DNA of 17,241 nt from Thermoplasmata archaeon (GTDB taxonomy: Archaea > Thermoplasmatota > Thermoplasmata > UBA184), in assembly GCA_027314845.1 (NCBI GenBank), contig DAHVAA010000011.1, positions 1 to 17,241 of the forward strand, written 5' to 3'. Position numbers and translations under genes: made by a program. Shown piece after piece: positions 1 through 7,827 of this stretch (the first letter of the stretch is position 1; each line of letters opens with the position of its first letter). Under the pieces are notes generated by a model. It saw only the letters and a list, made by a program, of their open reading frames with translations, made no database searches and was not told the origin of the DNA.

Positions 1-1736
1 CCGCCCCGCAGCTCACGACGCTTCCTCCCGGAGGCGTGCTCGGGAACCTCTCCGTCTCGATCTACAACCCGGGAACGAACGCCACCGGCACCTACGACCA
101 GCCGGTCGCCATCAACAGCTCGGCCTACTCCCAATTCATCAATGCGAACTGGTCGAACGGTCTCGCGGAGTACTCGACCAACAGCACGCCCATCTACGGC
201 TGGATCGAGTCCGGGGCCTCGAACCTCTCGGTCGATACGCTCCTCTGGCTCCGCCTGGATTCGATCCCCGCGCACGCCTGGTCGAACGTGACCTTCTGGT
301 TCTGGCCGAAGGACTCGTTCAACCTTTCCGAGAATGGCTACCTTGGTGAAGCCCCCCAGCTGAGCGTTCCGTATGGAGCGTTCGACAACGGCTGGCGAGT
401 CTTCAACGAGTATTGGAACTTCTCGGGCTCGTCGCTGCCCAGCGGATGGACCCCGCTCGGGAGCTGGGCCGGCAAGGTCGACAACGGGGTCCGCGTCGAG
501 GCGGCCTACGAGGCGGGGGGGATCGAGTGGCCGCTCTCCAACCCCTACGGCTCGAACCTCACGCTCGAGGCCGACGCCCAGCTCAACGCGAGCGGGGACC
601 CCGTCTCCCTCTTCATGGCCTCGACACCGGGGTTCAGCAGCGCAAGCCAGTTCTACCCCAGCGCCTACGTGCTCGAGCCGGGCTTTACCGGTCCAAGTCG
701 CGCGGCGCTGTTCACGAGCAACGCGAGCGGGTCCGCGACCCTGCACGTTCCGGTCGCCGCGGCCCCCCTTGACTTCCGGCAGGCACCTATCGTCGTGGGC
801 CTGAGCTGGCGGGCCTCGAACGCGACCGAGGTCGGAAGCTCGAACTACATCCCGTTCGTCTCCCAGGTCAACGCGTCGAGCGGCCCGATCGGGGCCGTGG
901 GGCTCGGCGCCGACTGCGCGGCGAACTGCACGAGCTGGAACGTTTCCTGGGTCCGCGCCCGGGTAACCCCGGACCCGATGCCGAGGGTTACGGGAGAGGC
1001 GTTCGACCCGGTCGCCGTGACGGTCTCCGCCGCGGCGCTCGCCACCGACGAGAACCGACCGCTCTCGCTCACGTGCAACGCTTCGGCGTTGCCCGCGCCC
1101 GCGATCTACGGCTGGACGCTAGGGGACGGAACGACCGCGCGCGGGTCGTCCATCGTCCATTCCTACGGTCGACCAGGTCTCTACAGCCCGACGTGCACCG
1201 CCGCCTCGAGCTCCGGCTCGGCCGGTAGCTCCTCCCTGAATTTGGTCGTGAACCCGAGCCTCGCGATCCTACTCTTCCAGGCCGTCCGCTCGACGCTAAC
1301 GCTCGGAGAGAGTCTCAGCCTGATCGTGAACGTCTCGGGCGGGACGGCGCCGTTCACGATCGGTTACTCGGGCCTTCCGCCGGGCTGCCTGACCCACCGC
1401 GCGCCGACGCTCAGCTGCCTTCCGGCCGAGACCGGGACCTTCGCCGTGGAGGTGATGGTCTCGGACGCCGCCGGCGAGCAGGCCTCGAACTCGATCACGA
1501 TCATCATCAGCCCGCCCATTCTCCCGACCGGACCGGCATCATTCTCGCCGGTCGAGGGCTATGCGCTCGCGGGGGGAGTCGCCGGCCTCGTCGTGCTTGC
1601 CGGGGTTCTGCCGGTCATGCTCTGGACACGCCGCCGGCCTCTCCCGCCCGCGCGGGCCCGCCCGGTCCGCCCGTCCGAGGAGGACTTCGGGGATGAGCCC
1701 GAATCGGGAGGCCCACCTCCCGCTCAAGAGGAGTAG
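1..1736 (+). CDS. Cell-surface protein, DUF2341/lectin-like/PKD domains with C-terminal anchor (5' partial)
   Basis: The frame is open from base 3 to the TAG at 1734-1736, so the real start lies left of the window; the GTG at 36 is an internal valine. About 577 residues are visible. The first ~115 resemble a DUF2341-type domain (an IYGWIES stretch, then a LWLRLDSIPA stretch, then the YGAFDNGW hinge typical of these proteins). Next comes a concanavalin/laminin-G-like beta region of ~190 residues that includes a WNFSG...LPSGW entry, then a PKD-like domain (WTLGDGTTARG...HSYGRPGLY), then a second Ig-like domain. A hydrophobic helix near residues 522-542 is followed by TRRRP and an acidic tail, which gives a C-terminal membrane anchor with a cytoplasmic tail. 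There are many N-X-S/T sequons. The likely role is an extracellular, possibly carbohydrate-binding or adhesive, surface protein; no catalytic domain is visible. It converges on the minus-strand genes, with a 49-nt gap. Confidence 0.8.
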   Translation, partial: APQLTTLPPGGVLGNLSVSIYNPGTNATGTYDQPVAINSSAYSQFINANWSNGLAEYSTNSTPIYGWIESGASNLSVDTLLWLRLDSIPAHAWSNVTFWFWPKDSFNLSENGYLGEAPQLSVPYGAFDNGWRVFNEYWNFSGSSLPSGWTPLGSWAGKVDNGVRVEAAYEAGGIEWPLSNPYGSNLTLEADAQLNASGDPVSLFMASTPGFSSASQFYPSAYVLEPGFTGPSRAALFTSNASGSATLHVPVAAAPLDFRQAPIVVGLSWRASNATEVGSSNYIPFVSQVNASSGPIGAVGLGADCAANCTSWNVSWVRARVTPDPMPRVTGEAFDPVAVTVSAAALATDENRPLSLTCNASALPAPAIYGWTLGDGTTARGSSIVHSYGRPGLYSPTCTAASSSGSAGSSSLNLVVNPSLAILLFQAVRSTLTLGESLSLIVNVSGGTAPFTIGYSGLPPGCLTHRAPTLSCLPAETGTFAVEVMVSDAAGEQASNSITIIISPPILPTGPASFSPVEGYALAGGVAGLVVLAGVLPVMLWTRRRPLPPARARPVRPSEEDFGDEPESGGPPPAQEE

Positions 1737-1785
1737 CGGCCGCTCCCGGGTTTGGCATCGGGCGAACGGAGAGGGACGCGCCCTT

Positions 1786-2025
1786 TCAGGGTCGCTCGTC
1801 CCCCGACCCGGGAGCCGGTGGGGAGCGCAAGCGGTGGAGACCCCGGGGGATCAACGCCCCGCCGGCGCCGAGGAGTACGACCACCGCGCCGATGTAGGCG
1901 ATCCAGAACGCGGACGACTGCGAGGGGATCGCCCCGTGCGTACTGAAAAGGAACGCAATAACGAGCTCCACGGCCGCGGTGACGAGCACGAGGCCGACCA
2001 CGTACAGCAGCATCCCGCTCCGCAC
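1786..2025 (-). CDS. Small two-helix membrane protein, unknown function
   Basis: A 79-residue frame from a GTG at 2025 (or 75 residues from the ATG at 2013) to TGA at 1786-1788. It has two hydrophobic segments, YVVGLVLVTAAVELVIAFLF and FWIAYIGAVVVLLGAGGAL, separated by a short polar loop, and a basic, Pro-rich C-terminal tail. I chose the GTG because a TATA-like element (TAGATAG on plus, 2049-2055) lies about 27 nt upstream, matching other leaderless starts here. The frame stays open further upstream into the UspA gene, but that extension is Arg/Pro-rich shadow sequence and is rejected. The gene follows the UspA gene on the same strand after a gap of about 65-75 nt and may be partly co-transcribed with it. 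Family not recognised; the function could be an accessory membrane role in stress response, but nothing in the sequence proves it. Confidence 0.6.
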   Translation of the reverse strand: MRSGMLLYVVGLVLVTAAVELVIAFLFSTHGAIPSQSSAFWIAYIGAVVVLLGAGGALIPRGLHRLRSPPAPGSGDERP

Positions 2026-2048
2026 GGACGTTGCCAGTGTCGACCCCC

Positions 2049-2055
2049 TAGATAG
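2049..2055 (-). promoter_or_regulatory. TATA-like element of the small membrane protein
   Basis: On the minus strand the sequence reads CTATCTA in an otherwise GC-rich gap. It is centred about 27 nt upstream of the GTG at 2025, which is the archaeal TATA-to-TSS distance. This suggests a leaderless transcript separate from, or added to, read-through from the UspA gene. Confidence 0.4.
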
Positions 2056-2089
2056 ACGATACGACGGAAGGGTAACGACGCCGTGCGGC

Positions 2090-2608
2090 CTAAATGAACC
2101 CCGTCCCGTCGGGGGAGGGGACCTCCCCGGCCGATGGCGCCGACCCGGAAGAGGAGCGCGGGCGCCCGCCATGGTGGCCGCGGACGACCAGGACCGGGCA
2201 TGGGGCGCTGTTCACGAGGCCCGAGGATATGCTGCCCAAGAGGAGCCTACGGCCCCGGGAAAGTCCCCGCGAACCGACCACGATCAGGTCCTGCGGGTGG
2301 CGATGGACCCACGCCAGGATCGCTTCGAGGGGGTCTCCGAACAGGTAGACGGTGTCGCAGTGGGTCGCCCCGGCCGAGAGCGCCCTCGATTGGACCTCCT
2401 CGAGCATGGCCGCGAACGCCTTCGACTCCCCGGCGACCGGGACGAGGTTCTCGAGCGCGGGGTCGGGCCCACCGGCCTTGGGCGGCCGAACGACCACGAG
2501 CGTGACGGCCGAGCCGAACCGGGCGGCGACCTCGATCGCGAGCTCGCACGCTCGGCGTGCGTGGTGCGACCCATCGAAGCCCACGAGGACCCTCTCGAGC
2601 ACCGCCAC
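2090..2608 (-). CDS. Universal stress protein, UspA family
   Basis: A 172-residue protein (GTG start at 2608, TAG at 2090-2092) with the usual single-domain UspA fold length plus a ~25-residue disordered C-terminal tail. The N-terminus carries the beta1 motif VLVGFDGSHHA. The ATP-binding signature G-2x-G-9x-G-S is complete near residues 112-125 (VVGSRGLSRGRRLLLGSIS), followed by the conserved NSAPCPVLVVR strand. It should therefore be of the nucleotide-binding type: a soluble cytoplasmic dimer acting in stress signalling or ATP sensing. The GTG at 2608 is supported by a TATA-like box about 27 nt upstream; a second in-frame GTG two codons later is the alternative. The small membrane protein gene lies just downstream. 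I give no gene symbol because archaeal Usp paralogues are not individually resolved. Confidence 0.93.
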   Translation of the reverse strand: MAVLERVLVGFDGSHHARRACELAIEVAARFGSAVTLVVVRPPKAGGPDPALENLVPVAGESKAFAAMLEEVQSRALSAGATHCDTVYLFGDPLEAILAWVHRHPQDLIVVGSRGLSRGRRLLLGSISSGLVNSAPCPVLVVRGHHGGRPRSSSGSAPSAGEVPSPDGTGFI

Positions 2609-2630
2609 GGCCTACCGGCTGTCGCGGGGA

Positions 2631-2640
2631 CTATTCAATC
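2631..2640 (-). promoter_or_regulatory. TATA-like element of the UspA gene
   Basis: The minus strand reads GATTGAATAG, the only AT-rich stretch in this gap, centred about 27 nt upstream of the GTG start at 2608. That spacing predicts a leaderless mRNA beginning at or next to the start codon. Directly upstream, 2641-2655 carries ATGCGTTGAGCGGCC (plus strand), which recurs with one mismatch at the 9277 promoter. Confidence 0.5.
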
Positions 2641-2703
2641 ATGCGTTGAGCGGCCCGCACGTTCGCGACCGACCGATCGCCGCGCGAACCGATCCACCGC
2701 CTG

Positions 2704-2766
2704 AGGAAAAGAACCGGCCCCGGCCGGGGAAGGACGGGGTTCGTTCCGCCCCGGTTCGAACCGGGG
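2704..2766 (-). terminator. Hairpins plus T-tract after the thermopsin-like gene
   Basis: Beginning 11 nt after the thermopsin stop codon, the minus strand carries a perfect 18-nt palindrome CCCCGGTTCGAACCGGGG (2749-2766), then a 12-nt palindrome CCCCGGCCGGGG (2718-2729), then CCGGTTCTTTTCCTC with a run of T (2704-2713). Stacked GC hairpins ending in a T-rich stretch fit a transcription terminator or a 3'-stabilising structure. Archaeal RNA polymerase needs mainly the T-tract, which here is short and interrupted by C. Confidence 0.5.
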
Positions 2767-2777
2767 TCGCGCCCCGA

Positions 2778-5700
2778 CTACGAGCTCGGTGGGCTCCCGG
2801 GCCCCGCGCCTTCGCTCCAGCTCGCGGCGCCTCCCGAACTGCCCCCGGCGCTCTCGCCCGCGCCGGCCGCGGCGGCGGGCGGAGGCGACCAGGCGGCCGG
2901 AGGCGCCACCGGCTCCGGCTTCTTCCGCCGGAACAGAAGGAGCGCGAGCAGCGCCACGATCAGCGCGATCACGGCGAGCGCGATCGCCACCGCGAAGTAG
3001 TTGTTGAGGTCGCCGGTCGTGGCGAGCGACGGGGTGTTCGTCGCAGAGTACGAGGCCGCGAGCGCCATCGGCGCCCCCGAGACCGTCAGCGCGCCGCTCG
3101 AGTTCGTCCCGAGGTTGTAGCCGGACACGGACCCGAACGCGTAGGAGTAGGTCCCATCGGGCAGGTAGAACACGAGCGTCGCGCCCGAGGTCGACTGGGT
3201 CTGGCCGTTCACGGTCGCGGACCAGACGGTGCCCGACGCGAGTCCGCCCTCGCTCAGGGTCACCGCGTAGGTGAGCGGCGCGAACGTCACCGCGACCGAG
3301 TAGGCGGCCGCAGAGACCGTTACGCTGCCCGACGCGGGACTCGGCGAGTACCCGGCCATGTTCCCGACAGTGTAGGCGTAGGTGCCCATCGATATCGCGA
3401 ACGTGATGGTCGAGGTCGTCGCGCTCTGGGTGACGCCGTTCATGGTCACGGACCAGGTCGACCCGGCAGTGAGACCGGACTCGGTGAAGGTCACCGCGAA
3501 GGTCTCCGCCGGCCCGATCGGGAACAGGTCTACGGTGTTACCGGTGATGAGGTAGGGCGCGAGCAGTCCGTTCGCGCCGTAGGTGTGCCAGTCGGCCCAG
3601 TAGTTCCCGACGCCCGTGCTGCACGTGTAGTCGGTGCAGGTGGAGAAGTAGTTGTACTCGCCGGACCACGCCTGGACGTGGAGCGGGTTGTAGACGTTCG
3701 TCGCCCCGTTGTCCCCGATGAAGTTGTTGTTCCAGAGCGTGTTGTCGTAGGCGGTGATCAAGAAGGCCCCGTAGCTCGAGTCGTCGACGAAGGAGCTGCC
3801 GGTCACGGAGTTCACTTCCGCGCTGTGGTCCATGACGATCCCCTGGAAGTCCTGGTACGCCCCGAAGCCGGTGACCACGCTGCTGTAGGTCGAGTTGAAC
3901 TCGATCCCGTAGTACCCGCCCGTGGCGTTCGAACTCCCGATCGTCAGTCCGTTCGACCCGTCATCGTAGATCGCCGCCGGATACATCGTCGCGTTGACGA
4001 ACGAGATCGTCACCGCGGAGGTCCCTTCGGTCACCACGAGGGCGAGCGGAACGCTCCAGAGGCTGTAGAGCGACCCGGGCGACACCGCGGCGGTCCCGGA
4101 CCCGGTGACCTGCGAGACCGTCACGAGCTGGTCCTGGAAGAGCCACACACCGATCGTGGTGTCGGAGGCCGTGACGTTCGTGATAGAGAACCGGGTCGAG
4201 GTCTCCAGGTAGACGGCGAGGGAACTTCCGCTCCCGCTCGCGCCGCTCACAGAGCCCTGGGTCGAGGCGTAGATCTCGACTCCGATCGAAGTGAGGGTGG
4301 CCGCGACTCCCGAGACCGTGACCGTCGTCGCCGACTGGGCTTCTACCCCGAGCGACCCGTCATTGGCCGTCACTCCCGAGACGCTCAGTTGGCTCGTCCC
4401 GAAGAACTCGGCGGCGGCCGAGGCGATGTCCGCCGCGAGGTGGGACGCGGACACGGCCGTCGAACCCGAACGATCCTCGACCCCCAACGAGCTGTTCGTG
4501 GCGCTCAGGCCCGAGATCGTGACGCCGTTCATCGCATCGAGGTAGACGCCGATCGAGGAGCCGTCGACCGACACGCTCGAGATCGTCGTGCCCGTCGAAG
4601 CCGCGAGGTAGGCGCCGGCCGACCCATCGTTGACCGTCAGACCGGTGATGGTCGTCGTGGTCAGGTCAACCCCGTTAATGGCGTCCGTGGCGAGGACGTT
4701 CGCGAGCACGTTCGTGAACACGGAGTTGGTCGAGGCCTCCCACTCCAGTCCGTCCGCGAAGGTCTCGCTCGCGGTGAATCCCGAGAAGGTCGTGTCGTAG
4801 TTCGACACCCCGAAACCCAGGATGTACGGGTCGAAGATCCCGACCTGGTCGAGCGTGGTGTTCCCGGACCCCTCGATCACGAGACCGAGGTAGGTATCGG
4901 TCGCGTTCAGGTTCGTGATGTTAGTGTAGTCGTCGCCGTAGAGGTACACCGTGGTGGCCTGGGTGAATGCGCCGTTCGCGACGGTGTTCGAGATCGTCGT
5001 GCCGGTCGCAAAGACCGCGAGGACACCGATCGTGTTACCGGGATCGACGATCGTGTCCACCACCGTCATCTGCGAGGTCCCATACAGGAACGCTCCGACG
5101 GCGAATCCCGTGGTGCTGAGCGTGGGCGGGAAGGCCTGCGTGATGTTGGTCGAGCCGTACTCGATCTGGACGTTCGTGATCGTGCTCGAGGAGGACCGGG
5201 CCCCGTAGTATCCGTACGCGCCGTACGCGGCGAGGATGTTCGAGTACGAGCCGCCCGAGCTGCCTTCGTCGTAGATCCCGATCGCGGTCTGAGCGACGGT
5301 CCCTTCGTGGTTGGTCCAGTTGACGCTGAAGAACGCCTGAACGTCGGTGACCTTCGCGCCGTTCGAGCCGGCGAGTGTCACCGCATTCGCCCCGTAAGCC
5401 GCGAGGGCGTTGCTCACGGAAACGCCGGGTGACCCGGCGATGAACACCCCGTAGGACCCGTACACTGCTTCCGTAATGTTGGACGCTGCCCCCGGCGTGT
5501 TCCACATCACGATGGCGCCACCCGCGGGGTTGAGCGCGAAGTAGCCCGAAGGGTCGAGGGAGCTGCCCGCGAACGTCCCGAGGACGACCTGGTCGTAGAC
5601 CTGCACGTGCGGGTCCGAGTAGAAGGCGATCAGCTCCCCGTACTGCGGCAGGCCGTTCGTCTGCGCCGGCACGATGCCGAGCAGCGTCGGAGGGGATCCG

Positions 5701-7595
5701 ATCGCGGGCCCATCCATGTAGTAGGTGTTCGCACCGGGGAAGCTGACCCCTTGGGACATGCCGGTGACGTTGATCACGTCGGTGACCCCCGTCGCCTGGA
5801 ACAGGTTGAACGAGACGAAGCCCCAGTCGTTCAACCGGTCAAAGAAGAGGGCATTGGCGCCCGACAGCAACGTCAAGCCCGTGAAGTTGAGCTTTCCCGA
5901 AGTCCACTTGACGAGGTTCGCGGCGGCCGCTTCCGCTTGGACGTTCCCGTTCAGGTACAGCGGCGAACCGAGCGTCCCGGGGGACAAGCTCAGGGTGACG
6001 AGATTGCCGGTCGAGGTGGCGGAGAAGGCCCCCGTGGCGGAGGCGTAGCCATCCGCCATGGTGAACGTGTTGTACGAGCCGGGTGGCAGGTAGGTCAGGA
6101 ACCCGCCGTTGGCGTTCGTCGGAAGATAGGACGTGTTGTAATAGTAGGGGACGGGGGCCCGACCAACGAACGTGAACCCGTAGCTGGGCGACAACGACCC
6201 CTGGTATTCGATCGCTCCCGAGGGGACCGCCGTGGACGGTTGCGAGTTCCACAGCCCATAGAGCAGTGACGGTCCGGCGCTCAGTCCGACCACGCCACCG
6301 GGGCTCCAGGTCTCGGCTACGCCGATCGCGGTCTCGCCCGTGTCGGCCCCGAAGTCGTAGGCCGAGGGTACCGACTTCCAGCCACCGCTCGTCAGGTTGG
6401 AGTACAGGAGCGTCTCCGTGCCCGAAATGTTGTTGAATACCGCGTTCGAGCCGCCGCCCGGACCGCCGAAGATGAGCTCGGAGTCGTAGTCGAGGCCGAG
6501 CGGAGTCGTGTACTGACCGCTCACCTGGAACGCGGGGCTAAACGGGGGCGCCTGAGCCGGGGCGGCCGGGCTGTTGAAGACGACCGTGTCGTAGACCCCG
6601 GTGAACGCGCCAGCCGAGTCCACGACCCGGTAGCCGAACGTCACCTGGTCGCGGTTGCCGACCACGCTGACATTGTTGTAGAGGTTGAGCGTGACCGGGA
6701 ACGTGAGGGGCACCGACGGGCCGTAGTCGTAGTAGAACGTGGGATAGACCGCGTTGCCCCCATACGAATACAGCGACCCGGGAAGGAGGCTGCCGGACGG
6801 GCTCGAGAAGTTCCAGATGTTGTCCTCGAACGTGATCCAGTTCCCGTTTAACGTGACCACGTTCTGGGTCCAGAACGCGGCCGCGTCGTTTCCCGGAATG
6901 GAGACGTTGTTCGTGACGGTGTTCAGTTGGATGCCGAAGTAGTACGGAGAGTTGTAGGACCCGCCCGTGGCCGCCGGCGGGGTGATGAAGTAGTACGCGC
7001 CCGGATAGGTCCCGTTCGCGGCGTTCAGCGTGAGCGACCCCTCGAAGTGGGAGGTGTTGTAAGTGTAAGGGGTCGCGCCGAGGCCGAAGTCCCCGATCCC
7101 CATCGGGGCGGGGTTGGCGGTGTAACCCACTCCGACCTGCTGGCCGGGCACGTGGGCGCCACCGTGTAGGAGTGCGAGGTTGGGAAGGTAGACCGAAGAG
7201 GGAGAGACCCGGCCCGCCGCGATCGCCGCGGCGAGCGAGCTCAGAGGACCGCCCATCGCGTTGGCTGGGCCCGAAGCGACCTTGTCCAGCGCCTGGGCGT
7301 ACTGGGTCGGATTCTTCGCAGAACTGAGCGTGAGGGAAGAGGCGGAGGCCTTGGAGGACTGGGAGGACCAGGGGGACGAGGAGGCGCTAGAGGCGTGGCC
7401 CGGTGGCGCGAACGGTGTGAGCGGCGACCCGATCGCCGACGCCGCCGCGGCACCCTGTGGACCCCCCGAGGGCGTCAGCGCGGAGGCGTTGGCGCCTCCA
7501 AGGACGGCACCGGCCGGCAGGATCATAAGCGCACAGACGACCACGACGATCGGCAAGAGCCAGAGCGTGCTCCGGGCAGCCAATTGGCGAACCAT
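2778..7595 (-). CDS. Giant thermopsin-family (peptidase A5-like) protein with beta-helix stalk and membrane anchor
   Basis: A 1605-residue protein. Signal peptide at residues 1-39 (basic start, then LWLLPIVVVVCALMIL). Residues ~155-470 match the thermopsin family: PAPMGIGDFGL, a TSHFEGSLTL strand, FGIQLNTVTNNVSIPG, FWTQNVVTLN, and FEDNIWNFSSPSG. Thermopsins are secreted acid proteases of thermoacidophilic archaea; their catalytic residues are not established, so activity cannot be judged. Residues ~700-1300 are Ser/Thr/Asn-rich right-handed beta-helix, with eight exact 22-residue repeats at 981-1156, closing with a NosD-like end (GNYWADWHTYG...TVDLFPIGP). Two PEGA-like domains follow (1364-1440 and 1441-1518; shared ESGLTAGSTWSVTMNG / EGGLASGTVWSATVNG), then a TM helix at ~1533-1556, RRKKP, and a Pro/Ala/Gly tail. 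Typical thermopsins are only a few hundred residues, so this is a large anchored multidomain form. The ATG start is supported by the signal peptide and a TATA box 26 nt upstream. Likely role: surface protease or adhesin. Confidence 0.9.
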   Translation of the reverse strand: MVRQLAARSTLWLLPIVVVVCALMILPAGAVLGGANASALTPSGGPQGAAAASAIGSPLTPFAPPGHASSASSSPWSSQSSKASASSLTLSSAKNPTQYAQALDKVASGPANAMGGPLSSLAAAIAAGRVSPSSVYLPNLALLHGGAHVPGQQVGVGYTANPAPMGIGDFGLGATPYTYNTSHFEGSLTLNAANGTYPGAYYFITPPAATGGSYNSPYYFGIQLNTVTNNVSIPGNDAAAFWTQNVVTLNGNWITFEDNIWNFSSPSGSLLPGSLYSYGGNAVYPTFYYDYGPSVPLTFPVTLNLYNNVSVVGNRDQVTFGYRVVDSAGAFTGVYDTVVFNSPAAPAQAPPFSPAFQVSGQYTTPLGLDYDSELIFGGPGGGSNAVFNNISGTETLLYSNLTSGGWKSVPSAYDFGADTGETAIGVAETWSPGGVVGLSAGPSLLYGLWNSQPSTAVPSGAIEYQGSLSPSYGFTFVGRAPVPYYYNTSYLPTNANGGFLTYLPPGSYNTFTMADGYASATGAFSATSTGNLVTLSLSPGTLGSPLYLNGNVQAEAAAANLVKWTSGKLNFTGLTLLSGANALFFDRLNDWGFVSFNLFQATGVTDVINVTGMSQGVSFPGANTYYMDGPAIGSPPTLLGIVPAQTNGLPQYGELIAFYSDPHVQVYDQVVLGTFAGSSLDPSGYFALNPAGGAIVMWNTPGAASNITEAVYGSYGVFIAGSPGVSVSNALAAYGANAVTLAGSNGAKVTDVQAFFSVNWTNHEGTVAQTAIGIYDEGSSGGSYSNILAAYGAYGYYGARSSSSTITNVQIEYGSTNITQAFPPTLSTTGFAVGAFLYGTSQMTVVDTIVDPGNTIGVLAVFATGTTISNTVANGAFTQATTVYLYGDDYTNITNLNATDTYLGLVIEGSGNTTLDQVGIFDPYILGFGVSNYDTTFSGFTASETFADGLEWEASTNSVFTNVLANVLATDAINGVDLTTTTITGLTVNDGSAGAYLAASTGTTISSVSVDGSSIGVYLDAMNGVTISGLSATNSSLGVEDRSGSTAVSASHLAADIASAAAEFFGTSQLSVSGVTANDGSLGVEAQSATTVTVSGVAATLTSIGVEIYASTQGSVSGASGSGSSLAVYLETSTRFSITNVTASDTTIGVWLFQDQLVTVSQVTGSGTAAVSPGSLYSLWSVPLALVVTEGTSAVTISFVNATMYPAAIYDDGSNGLTIGSSNATGGYYGIEFNSTYSSVVTGFGAYQDFQGIVMDHSAEVNSVTGSSFVDDSSYGAFLITAYDNTLWNNNFIGDNGATNVYNPLHVQAWSGEYNYFSTCTDYTCSTGVGNYWADWHTYGANGLLAPYLITGNTVDLFPIGPAETFAVTFTESGLTAGSTWSVTMNGVTQSATTSTITFAISMGTYAYTVGNMAGYSPSPASGSVTVSAAAYSVAVTFAPLTYAVTLSEGGLASGTVWSATVNGQTQSTSGATLVFYLPDGTYSYAFGSVSGYNLGTNSSGALTVSGAPMALAASYSATNTPSLATTGDLNNYFAVAIALAVIALIVALLALLLFRRKKPEPVAPPAAWSPPPAAAAGAGESAGGSSGGAASWSEGAGPGSPPSS
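4128..4655 (-). repeat. Eight tandem 22-codon (66-bp) repeats in the beta-helix region
   Basis: Residues 981-1156 of the thermopsin-like protein divide without insertions into eight units of exactly 22 residues. Each follows the pattern (T/V)-T-(I/V)-S-G-(L/V)-x-A/V-x-D/T-x-S-(I/L)-G-V-(Y/E)-(L/I), for example TVTVSGVAATLTSIGVEIY. The period equals one coil of a right-handed parallel beta-helix. The DNA copies have diverged, so these are protein-level rather than recent DNA repeats. Confidence 0.75.
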
Positions 7596-7615
7596 GAGCT
7601 GCGGACGTCAAGAGG

Positions 7616-7626
7616 TAGTATACAAA
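7616..7626 (-). promoter_or_regulatory. TATA box of the thermopsin-like gene
   Basis: The minus strand reads TTTGTATACTA, the best TATA match in the window, centred about 26 nt upstream of the ATG at 7595. The spacing implies a leaderless transcript. The rest of the 232-base gap (7627-7827) shows no gene that I can support. Confidence 0.65.
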
Positions 7627-7827
7627 CCTGGCGGTCGTATCAGTCGTATTCTTCCGCGGAGAGACCCGGTCGCGTGGCCGGGGCTCAGGAACGAGGCGCG
7701 CGCGAAGATTTGTGATGAACAGCCGCCCGGTCCGGTCGCGGCACGGCTGGCCCGGTCGATGTCGCGCGGCACGTTCGTCCCGAAGGAAGGTATCGAGGGC
7801 CAGGACGCCGCGCTTCCGACGCGAACT

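Noticed and set aside
2749..2766. GGTTCGAACC resembling a tRNA T-arm
   Set aside because: A T-arm would need pairing that the flanking bases do not give (G opposite G), and no acceptor, D or anticodon arm can be built around it; a plain palindrome explains it.
2352..5432. A 1026-codon open frame on the plus strand antisense to the thermopsin-like gene
   Set aside because: Its product is Arg/Gly/Asp/Val-rich low-complexity sequence with no domain; it is a by-product of the high GC content opposite a Ser/Thr/Gly-rich gene that has clear domains.
7579..7588. Palindrome GCCAATTGGC just inside the thermopsin coding region
   Set aside because: It could be an operator downstream of a leaderless start, but a single 10-bp palindrome in coding DNA is weak and has no second copy nearby.
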